The translations under genes were made by a program, and so were the position numbers. The notes beneath the pieces were generated by a model. It worked only from the letters and a program-made list of their open reading frames with translations, ran no database searches and was not told the DNA's origin. Positions 21,557-30,700 of a DNA stretch of 58,001 nucleotides are shown in pieces. Source of the DNA: Longimicrobiaceae bacterium (GTDB lineage Bacteria; Gemmatimonadota; Gemmatimonadetes; Longimicrobiales; Longimicrobiaceae); assembly GCA_035936415.1 (NCBI GenBank), contig DASYWD010000543.1:1-58001 (forward strand), read 5' to 3'. The number at the start of each line of letters is the position of its first letter. The stretch's first letter is position 1.

Positions 21557-22611
21557 GACGGGATCAGCTCCAGCTCGGGGGACTGCATCACCTCCGCGTA
21601 CGGCCGGCGTCCCCACCGGTAGAACGACCAGGGATCGTCGCCGTCGTGGGGGTAGTCCCATTCCACCGGCTCCCCGGGGAGGCTCTCCAGGCGGAGCCCC
21701 TTCTGGTTCAGCCAGGCGTCGTCGTAGACCGTGTCCTGGTATCGGTAGCCCTCGTCCGGCAGGACCACGGCCGTCAGGGAGTCCGGGTTCCGGCGGGCCC
21801 ACCAGTCGGCCACGAGGTAGGCGGCGCCGCTCGTGGGACCCATGAAGAGCGCGTGGTCGCGGTGCAGCTGGCGGGTGGCACGGAAGGCCTCCGCGGCACC
21901 CACCCAGTGCACCAGGTCGAAGGTCGTGTGGTCGACGTTGGGGGGCATGATGCTGTTCCCCAGGCCCCGCAGCGTGCGCCCTCCCCCGGCGTCGGACTGT
22001 CCGAAGATCACGCTCCGGTGCGTGTCGACGCCGATGACGGTGAGCTCGGGAAAGAGCAGGCGCAGGTACGACGAGATCCCGCACACCGAGCCGCCGGACC
22101 CGACCGTGCCCACCAGGCACTCGATCGCGCCGGCTGCGTGCACCAGCAGCTCGGCGCAGGGGGCGTAGCTCCCCGGGTTGTGCGGATTGCTGTACTGCCG
22201 AGGGCAGAAGCTGCCGGGCGTGGCGTCCAGCACCCTTTCCAGACGCTCGAGCCGCACCTGCTGGTACCCGCCGGAGGGCCCCGTCTTGTGGACGATGTGC
22301 ACGGCGGCCCCCAGGTCTTCCAGCCTGCGGCGCAGCGGTGGATCGATGGCCGGATCGCTCACCAGCACCAGCGGGAACCCCTGCAGCCGCGCGACCATCG
22401 CCAGCGCCAGCCCGAAGGTGCCCGAGGTGGTCTCCGCGATCGGGGCGCCCGGCGCCAGCTCGCCCTGCTCGAGCGCCTTGCGGACGATGAACCGGGCGGG
22501 CAGGAGCTTCATCAGCGGAAACGCCAGCCCGATCAGGTTGGGGCGCAGCCAGACGACCCTGGGCAGCGCGATGGCGTCCACGAAGTTCGCGTTGATGACG
22601 GGGCCGCTCAC
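21553..22611 (-). CDS. Cysteine-synthase-like PLP enzyme (SbnA/DabA type)
   Basis: 352 residues, fold-type II PLP enzyme. GTG at 22611 (read as MSGPVINANFVDAI) overlaps the kinase stop by four bases; longer frames upstream have no similarity to this family. K35 in AFPLMKLLPARFIV is the expected PLP lysine, TTSGTFG (61-67) is the loop holding the substrate carboxylate, and GTVGSGGSVCG binds the PLP phosphate. The subgroup that includes SbnA uses a phosphorylated serine as acceptor and an amino acid as nitrogen donor. With a threonine-kinase-like neighbour the predicted reaction is beta-replacement of O-phosphothreonine (or phosphoserine) by the amine of an amino acid, such as aspartate, whose remainder the lyase then removes. 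Substrates are inferred from the gene set. Confidence 0.88.
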   Translation of the reverse strand: MSGPVINANFVDAIALPRVVWLRPNLIGLAFPLMKLLPARFIVRKALEQGELAPGAPIAETTSGTFGLALAMVARLQGFPLVLVSDPAIDPPLRRRLEDLGAAVHIVHKTGPSGGYQQVRLERLERVLDATPGSFCPRQYSNPHNPGSYAPCAELLVHAAGAIECLVGTVGSGGSVCGISSYLRLLFPELTVIGVDTHRSVIFGQSDAGGGRTLRGLGNSIMPPNVDHTTFDLVHWVGAAEAFRATRQLHRDHALFMGPTSGAAYLVADWWARRNPDSLTAVVLPDEGYRYQDTVYDDAWLNQKGLRLESLPGEPVEWDYPHDGDDPWSFYRWGRRPYAEVMQSPELELIPS

Positions 22612-23615
22612 GAGAGACCCTCCGGCTGCAGGGCGGGGTCGGTGGAGAACTCCCAGCAGGTGGACAGGCCCACGCGGCGCAGACCGGCCCGCGCGTCCTC
22701 CATCCGGCGCGCCACACCGTTCCCAGGCTCGAACAGGAAGCCCGCCACGGTCCCGCTGTGCGCCACCTGGACACCCACCGCGCCGACGTCCTCCGCGAGG
22801 TGGAGCACCTGGGACATGAACCGCTTGGGACGATGGCGCTGGGTGATCTTCGTGCTCGCCGTGGCCACCCGGCCCAGGAGAACCGGGTCCTGCTGCTCGA
22901 CCGCGCGGCGGAGCAGACCCAGGATCGGCTGGAAGGCCTCGATCTCCCACGAGGAGTACTGGATGGGCGGCAGCGAAAGGGTTTCCATCCCGCGATCCAC
23001 CTCCGTGTTGAACCCCAGCACGTGCACCGCCGGGAGCGGTCCGCCCAGGTCCAGCAGGACGCTGCCGCGGCGTTGCGCGAACAGGACCGCGCGATCAGGC
23101 GCGTACATCAACGAGTCGGACGCGGTCTCCGAGGCCACGGCGAGCCGCGCGATCCACTGCGGCGGTAGCTCGACGCCGAAGGCGTCGGCGACCACCCGGA
23201 TGGTGGCCAGGACGTCCGTGGTGGACGACCCGCACCCCCAGCGGAGCGGCACGTTGCCCTCGATCCGGACCGCGCCGCCCCACCCGGTCCGCCCGAGTGC
23301 GTCGAGCGTCAGGCGGGCCGCGGTCCGCGCCCGGGAGCGGTCGGCGGGCTCCACCGTCAGCGGCCCCGAGGGCAGGGGGCGGAAGCGGGCCCGGGCTTGG
23401 TACAGGGTGCACGGGAGCGTCACCAGGGCGTGCTCCAGCGTGCCGTCGCTCGAGTAGAAGACGCCCTGGACGATCTCCCCGTGGTGCGCGTAGACCTCGG
23501 CGTGCCCGGTGCGGAACGCTTCCCCGGCCGCTGGAAAGAGGGCCGGAGCCGGCGCCGCCGGCGCGCACCGGTTCGCCTCCCCACGAGTGTCGAAAAGCAA
23601 TGCTGCTGTTTGCAT
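22608..23615 (-). CDS. GHMP kinase, L-threonine-kinase-like
   Basis: 335 residues from ATG at 23615 (GAGG a few bases upstream; a GTG at 23624 is the alternative). GHMP-family signatures: HHGEIVQG (44-51), like the GELVQG of PduX threonine kinases; phosphate loop LRWGCGSSTTD (124-134); and HSGTVAGFLF near the C-terminus. PduX relatives convert L-threonine to O-phospho-L-threonine with ATP; in secondary metabolism they activate Thr or Ser for beta-substitution. It sits directly before the PLP synthase and overlaps it (GTGA), which fits a two-step conversion. It is 83 bp downstream of the carbamoyltransferase. Threonine as against serine or a homologue cannot be decided from sequence. Confidence 0.85.
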   Translation of the reverse strand: MQTAALLFDTRGEANRCAPAAPAPALFPAAGEAFRTGHAEVYAHHGEIVQGVFYSSDGTLEHALVTLPCTLYQARARFRPLPSGPLTVEPADRSRARTAARLTLDALGRTGWGGAVRIEGNVPLRWGCGSSTTDVLATIRVVADAFGVELPPQWIARLAVASETASDSLMYAPDRAVLFAQRRGSVLLDLGGPLPAVHVLGFNTEVDRGMETLSLPPIQYSSWEIEAFQPILGLLRRAVEQQDPVLLGRVATASTKITQRHRPKRFMSQVLHLAEDVGAVGVQVAHSGTVAGFLFEPGNGVARRMEDARAGLRRVGLSTCWEFSTDPALQPEGLS

Positions 23616-23698
23616 GGGCCTCACGCAGAGGTCAGGCGTTTCCTCGCATCACGCCCAAAAGCGCGCTCCGCACGGCAGGTCGTCGTCGCATCGCCCCG

Positions 23699-24712
23699 TC
23701 AGGTCTCGTCGTCCACGGCCCCCACGCCGCACCATTCGAGCACTGACATGGCGCTGAAGAGCTTGTGTTGAGCCTGCACCCAGGCCAGGCTCTGCGGGCC
23801 GTCGAGCACCTCGTCGTCCACGTCCTCGCCGCGCACGGCGGGGAGGTCGTGCATGAACACCGTCCCGCGCGGCTTCTGAACCCGCCTCATCAGCTCCCGC
23901 GTGACCCGGAACGGGAGGAAGCGCGCTCGCCACTCCGGGTCGGGCTTGCCCACCCCCATCTCCTGCCAGCGGCTGGTGTAGACCACGTCCACGCCCCTCG
24001 GGAGGCGGGAGGCGTCGTGGGTCTGGTCGACGACGGTGCCGTGATCCGTCGCCATCGCCCGCGCGGCGGCGAGCGTGCGCTCGGGAACGCCGTACCCCTC
24101 GGGCGTGGCCAGCGTCAGGCGCGTGCCGGGGATGCGGCTCATGGCCAGGGCCAGCGCTGCGGCCGACTTGTTCCCCTCGCCGCAGTAGAGGACGTCGAGG
24201 CCTTCGAGCCGCCCGAAGTGCTCCAGGAGGGTGGTCAGGTCGGCCAGGGCCTGCGTGGGATGCTCGTCCTCGTTGAGCGCGTTCACCGCGGACATCCCGG
24301 GATGAGCGGCGAACTTCTTCATCTCGTCCGCGCTCCCGTTGGTGCGCATCACCAGCACGTCCAGGTAGCCGGCCAGGGTGCGGGCGGTGTCTTCCAGCGT
24401 CTCGCCGGTGGTCGTCTGCAGGTCGTCGGGCCCGAAGGTGACCACGGTCGCGCCCAGGCGCCCGGCGCCCGCGGTGAAGGCGGTGCGCGTGCGGGTGGAC
24501 GACTTCCGGAAGTAGACGCCCACCGTCCGCCCGCGCAGCGTCTGCGGGTCCGGGGACGCGTGCTTGATCCGGACGGCCCGGCGGCAGAGGTACAGCACCT
24601 CCTGCGGCGACAGGTCCAGGACCGAGAGGACGTGCCTCCGGCGCACCATGGATCCGCCCACGGCCAGGGCGGGGATGCAGACCTGATCGGGAGCGGCGGC
24701 GGGCTGGTTCAT
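23699..24712 (-). CDS. Ornithine-carbamoyltransferase-like enzyme with altered substrate site
   Basis: 337 residues, aspartate/ornithine carbamoyltransferase family. The carbamoyl-phosphate site is intact: STRTRT (72-77) and HPTQALAD (151-158). The amino-acid site differs from true OTC: the DxxxSMG loop reads SRWQEMG (247-253) and the HCLP loop reads HDLPAVRG (288-295), with Asp in place of the Cys that contacts ornithine. So it should still transfer a carbamoyl group, but to another amine, most simply the side-chain amine of a diamino acid made by the next four genes, giving a ureido amino acid. ATG at 24712 overlaps the synthetase stop by four bases (ATGA), tying it to the assembly line rather than to arginine synthesis. 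Confidence 0.88.
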   Translation of the reverse strand: MNQPAAAPDQVCIPALAVGGSMVRRRHVLSVLDLSPQEVLYLCRRAVRIKHASPDPQTLRGRTVGVYFRKSSTRTRTAFTAGAGRLGATVVTFGPDDLQTTTGETLEDTARTLAGYLDVLVMRTNGSADEMKKFAAHPGMSAVNALNEDEHPTQALADLTTLLEHFGRLEGLDVLYCGEGNKSAAALALAMSRIPGTRLTLATPEGYGVPERTLAAARAMATDHGTVVDQTHDASRLPRGVDVVYTSRWQEMGVGKPDPEWRARFLPFRVTRELMRRVQKPRGTVFMHDLPAVRGEDVDDEVLDGPQSLAWVQAQHKLFSAMSVLEWCGVGAVDDET

Positions 24713-27700
24713 GGGCGGACGGCGGTGGAGGGTTGGCGCGCGGCGCGCTCCCGCGCCGCGGACAGCGACTCGCGCACGTGCCGCGCGAGCACGCGCACGT
24801 GCGGCTCGGCTGCGACCGTCGCGTGGGTCCCGGGCACCGGGTGCACCTCCACCGGGGCATCGGCGTGCCGCGACCAGCCCAGCGTTTGCCTATCGTCGTC
24901 GCCGAGCGGGGCGAAGAACTCTTCGTGGCGTGGGGAAAGGCAGCTCGCCCGGAACAGGGTGAGCGTTCCGGAGAAGCGGCCCGGCACGTAGCCGGCGTAG
25001 CTCCGGTTGCGGTCGCGCACGGTGCGGCACGCGTCCCTCAGCACCGCGGCCTCGAACCCGGAGGGCACGGCGCCCTGCTCGCGGAGCGCCTCGACGGCCC
25101 GGCGCACCTGCTCGTCCGGCTCCAGCCCCTGCAGGTCCTCGGGCCGCAGGGTGAACGGGCGCCGCGTCTGCTCCGCGATCTCGTGCGCCAGGGTCGACGT
25201 GAGGTCGGCGTCCCCCTGCCAGGGCCACTCCTGCGCGAGGGCGGTGGACATGGTGTCCAGCAGCCCGACGAAGGCCACCGTCTCGCCCTCGCGCTCCAGC
25301 TGGACGGCCATCTCGTACGCGACGAACCCCCCAAACGACCAGCCGGCCAGGTAGTACGGCCCCCGCGGCTGGAGGGACCGCACCGCCGCGACGTGCTCGG
25401 CGGCGATCCGGGTGATCGGCCGCGCCAGGTCCTCCCCCACGTCCCGCAGACCGTACACGGGCTGCTCCGCCCCCAGGTGCCGCACCAGGTTCACGTAGCC
25501 CATCACGTTGCGGTCCGACGAGTGGATGACGAAGAGCGGGGGGAGGTCTCCGTTGGGCTGCAGGGGGACCAGCGAGGAGGGCGGCGCCGCCGTCGCGGAC
25601 CTCTGCTCGAGTATCGCATGCGCCATCTGGCGGACCGTGGCCCCGGCGAAGAGCGTGGCCACGGGAAGGTCGCAGTGGAACCTACGGTTGACCTGCGCGA
25701 AGAGCCGGAGCGCCAGGAAGGAGTTCCCACCCAGGTCGAAGAAGCTCTGCCTGGCCCCGATCCCCTGCACACCGAGCAGCTCCTCCCAGAGCTGGATGAG
25801 CTGCACCTCCACGTAGCTCTCCGGCTCGTCGAACTCCAGGTCGGCCCCCGGGTACTTCGGCGCCGGCAGCACCTTGCGGTCCAGCTTCCCGGTCGCCGTT
25901 TGGGGGAGAGAATCGAGCACCACGATGGCGCTCGGCACCATGTACTCGGGCACGCTCCGCCGCAGGTGCTCGCGCAGCTCCGCGGGGTCGGCGGCAGAAG
26001 CATCGGCCACCACGTACGCCACCAGCCGCCGGTCGCCCGGCCGGTCCTCGCGCACCACCGCCACGCACTCCCGCACCTCCGGACGCTGCCGCAGCACCGC
26101 CTCGACCTCGCCCAGCTCCACCCGGTAGCCGCGGATCTTCACCTGGGCGTCCGTGCGGCCCAGGATCAGCAGGTTGCCGTCGGCGAGCCACCTGGCGCGG
26201 TCCCCGGAGCGGTACATGCGGGCCCCGGGATCCGCGAAGGGGTCGGGGACGAACTTCTCGGCCGACAGCTCCGGCCGGCCCAGGTAGCCGCGCGCCACGC
26301 CCGCGCCCCCGATGTAGAGCTCGCCCGGCAGTCCCACCGGCACCGGCTCCAGGTGCGCGTCCAGCACGTGGAAGGTGATGTTCTGGATCGGGCGCCCCAC
26401 GGGCACCGGTCCGGCGCGGTGCTTTCCGGCGGGAAGCACATATGCGGAGCAGCCCACCACGGTCTCGGTGGGGCCGTACTCGTTCATCAGCCGCACGCCG
26501 GGGGCGTGCTCCTGCCAGGGGACCGTCGGCTCGGCCGAGAGGAAGTCGGCTCCGACCACCAGCGTGTGCGCCGCGGCCGGCAGGTCCCCGGGGGCGAGCA
26601 TCGAGTTGAGCAGCCCCAGGTGGATGGGCGTGATCTTGATCAGCCCGAAGCCGGGCTGCTCGCGCAGCACCTGGGCGAGCGCCTCCACCGGCGATTCCTC
26701 GGGAAGGAGGCTCACGGGGTGACCCGCGAACAGGGGGAGGAGGTTGGTGACGGTCAGGTCGACCGCCATGGAGGTGAAGACCGGAGCCCCTGTGCCCTGG
26801 TCGGCCCCGTAGGCGCGCACGCCCCAGTGGATGTAATTGCACACGCCCCGGTGGTGCATGGCCACTCCCTTGGGAAGGCCGGTGCTCCCGGAGGTGTAGA
26901 TCACGTACGCCAGGTTCTCGGAGGTTACCCCGCTTTCCGGGGGGTCCGCGCGCTCCGCCGCGATCCGCTCCCACTCCCGGTCGATGGCCAGCACCTCCAC
27001 CCCGCCCCCCGGCGGGAGCCGGTCCTGCACCCTCGCGTGGGTCAGCAGCACCGCCACCCCCGAGTCGGCCAGCAGGTACGACATGCGCTCGGCCGGGAAG
27101 GAGGGGTCCAGCGGCACGTACGCGCCGCCCGCCTTCATCACGCCCAGGATGGCGACCATCAGCTCCGGGCCGCGCTCCATGCAGATCCCCACTCGCACCT
27201 CCGGCCCGACCCCGCGCCCCGCGAGATGGTGCGCGAGCCGGTTCGCCCGCACATCGAGGTCGCGGAACGTGAGGGTCCGGCCCTCGAAGGCGAGCGCCAC
27301 GGCGTCCGGCGTACGCTCCGCCTGGGCTTCGAAGAGCTGGTGGATGCAGCGGTCCGCGGGATACTTCGCCTCCGTCCGGTTCCATCCCAGCACCCGTGCC
27401 CGCTCCGCCCGCCCCATGAGCTGCAGCCGCGAAAGGCGCCGATCCGGGTCGTCCCCCACCTGCTCCAGCACCCGCTCCAGGTGCTGCACCATGCGCCGCG
27501 CGGTCCCGTGCCCGAATAGGTCCGTGCTGTACTGCAGCGCGCCGGTGATTCCGCGGGGGTGCGCGTACAGCACCAGCGTCAGGTCGAACTTGGTGGCTTC
27601 GCGCTCAACCTCCACGCCCCGCACCGCGAGCCCGCCCGTGCCGGGTGCGGAAGCTTCGGCGTTGTCCAGCTGGAACATCACCTGGAACAGCGTCGAGCGG

Positions 27701-30700
27701 CTGAGGCTCCGCTCCGGCTGCACCTCGGCGACGACCCGTTCGAACGGCACCTCCTGGTGCTCGTACGCGCCGAGCACGCTCTCCCGTACTCCTCGCACCA
27801 GCTCGCGGAAGCTCGGGTTGCCGGCGAGGTCGGCGCGCAGCACGAGCGTGTTCATGAAGAGCCCGATCAGCTCCTCCACCTCCTGCCGCGTCCGCCCCGC
27901 GATGGGGGTGCCGACCATCACGTCCTCGCTCCCGCTGTACCGGGAGAGCAGCACCTGGAAGGCTGCGAGAGCCACCACGTACAGCGTCGTGCCCTCCCGG
28001 CGCGCCAGCTCGCGGAGCCGGTCCATCACCTCTACCGGGACGCTCACCGGGACGCTCGCGCCGCGGAACGACGGCACCGGCGGCCGCGGATGGTCGGTCG
28101 GCAGCTCCAGGAGCTCCGGCGCTCCGGCGAGTCGCTCCCTCCAGTAGGCGAGCTGCCGCAGCTCGGCCTCGCCGCCCAGCTGCTCCCGCTGCCACACCGC
28201 GTAGTCGGCGTACTGCACCGGCAACTCCGGGAGCGGCGACTCGCGCCCGTCCCGGTACGCCTCGTACAGCGTCCACAGCTCGCGGAAGAGCACCTGCATG
28301 CTCCACCCGTCGCAGACGATGTGGTGCATGGCGAGCAGCAGGACGTGCTCGTCGGTCATCAGCCGCAGCAGACGGGCGCGGAGGAGCGGGCCCGCGGTGA
28401 GGTCGAAGGGGAGCGCCGCGTCCTCGGCGGCGCGCTGCCGCGCCGCCGCCTCCCGCTCCGGCTCGCCCTGCGCCGACAGGTCTTCCACCGGGAGCACGAA
28501 GCCGGTGAACGGCGCGATCACCTGCGCGGGGACGCCGTCCACCTCGGTGAAGGTGGTGCGCAGAGTCTCGTGCCGCCGCACGACCTCCCCCAGCGCGCGC
28601 TCCAGCGCCGCCTCATCCGCACCCCCCGAGAGCCGCAGGGCCTGGGACACGTTGTAGGAGTTGCCCCCCTGCTGCAGGCGGTCCAGGAACCAGAGCCGTT
28701 CCTGCGCGAAGGAGAGCGGAGGCGCCCCGGTGCGCTGCACCGGAAGCACCGGCGCCCGCTGCGGCAGCGCCGCTCGCTTCAGCGCCTCGACCCGCTTCGA
28801 CACCTCCGCCACGGTGGGACCCTCGAAGAGCGCGCGCACCGGCAGCTCGACGCCGAAGGCCTGCCGTACCCGGGAGACCAGGCGCGTGGCCAGCAGCGAG
28901 TGTCCGCCCAGGTCGAAGAAGTTCTCCTCGACGCCCACCCGCTTCCGCTCCAGCACCTCCGCCCAGATCTCCGCCAGCACCTCCTCCACGGGGCTGCGCG
29001 GAGCGGCGTAGCGGTCCTGCGCCGAGGCGGGGTCCGGCGCGGGGAGCGCCTTCCGATCCAGCTTGCCGTTGGGCGTCAGCGGCAGCCTGTCGAGCGCCAC
29101 GAACGCCTGCGGCACCATGTACTCCGGCAGGCTCCGCCGCAGGTGCGCGCGCAGCGCATCCGCCCCCGCCGTGCCCACCACGTACGCTACGAGCCGCTTC
29201 TCTCCGGGCCGGTCCTCGCGCACGATCACCCGGGCCTGCCGCACGCCGGGGTGCGCCGACAGCGCGCCCTCCACCTCGCCGGGCTCGATCCGGAAGCCGC
29301 GCATCTTGACCTGGTCGTCCAGGCGGCCCATGAACTCCAGCCTGCCGTCCGGCCGCCACCGCACCCTGTCTCCCGTGCGGTACATCCGCGCGCCGGGCTC
29401 AGGGGCGAAGGGATCGGGGACGAAGCGCCCGGCCGTCAGGTCCGGCCGTCCGAGATAGCCGCGCACCACCCCCGCGCCGCCCACGTAGAGCTCCCCCGGC
29501 ACCCCCGCGGGCTGCGGCTCCAGATCCGGGCCCAGCACGTACGCCCGCGCGTTCGGCACCGGCCGGCCGATCGGCACCGTGGCCGCGCCCTCGGCCACCT
29601 CCTCCACGACGTCCAGCGTGCACCAGACCGTCGCCTCGGTGGGCCCGTACTCGTGCAGCACGCGCTTCGGTCGCCCCTGGAGCAGCATCCGGCGCACTCC
29701 CTCGGTCCCCACCGCCTCCGCCCCGAAGACCAGCTGCCGCAGGCCGGAGTACGCGTCCACCTGCTCGCGGACGTGCTGGTTGAACAGCGCGGCGGTCTGG
29801 TAGAGGTGGGTGATCCGCTGCTCCCGTAGCGCCTTCGCGAGGGCGGCGGCGGAGAGGAGCACGTCGCGGTCGATCCCCACCAGCGCGGCTCCGTTCAGCA
29901 GCGCGCCCCAGACCTCGAACACCGCCGCGTCGAAGCTCGCGTTCGACGCCTGCGTGACGCGGTCGCCCGGCCCCATCGGCATGGTCTCGGGGATGCACGC
30001 CGCGAACTGTACCACCTCGCGGTGCGCCATCATCACGCCCTTCGGCCGCCCGGTGCTCCCGCTGGTGTAGAAGACATAGGCCAGGTTCCGGGGCGCCACC
30101 CCGCTGCGCGGCGGGTCGGCCGGTCCGGACGAGAGCAGCTCCGGCGGGGTGTCGAGGCGGACGACGCGCACGCCCGCGCCCGCCAGCGGCGCGCCGAGGT
30201 CGCCCTGGCTCAGGAGCACCCGCACGGCGGAGTCGGCGAGCATCAGCTCCACCCGCTCCGGCGGGTAGGTGGTGTCCACCGGGACGCAGCAGCCGCCCGC
30301 CTTCATCACCGCCAGTGTGGCGACCACCATCTCCGGGCTGCGCTCCAGCAGCACGCCCACGCGGTCCTCCGGCCCCACGCCCAGCCCGGCCAGGTGGTGC
30401 GCCAGGCGGTTCGCCCGGGCGTCCAGCTCGCGGTACGTCAGCACCTGGTCGCCCCACTCCAGCGCGAGGGCTTCGGGCGTACGCTCCACCTGCGCCTCGA
30501 ACAGCTCGTGGATGCAGGCGTCGCGCGGGAACGGGTGGTCGGTCCGGTTCCACTCCTCCACCACCCGCGCACGCTCCTCCGCCCCCGCGAGCGTCAGCCG
30601 CGAGATGCGGGCGCCGGGGTCCCCGGCGACCTGCTCCAGCACCCGCTGCAGGTGGGCGATCATCCGCCGGATGGTGGACCTCTCGAACAGGTCCACGCTG

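Noticed and set aside
18726-24712. Carbamoyltransferase and lyase as the organism's ordinary arginine genes (argF, argH)
   Set aside because: Substrate loops of the carbamoyltransferase are altered, no argG or argC/J/B/D genes are present, and both are coupled to NRPS, kinase and cysteine-synthase-like genes.
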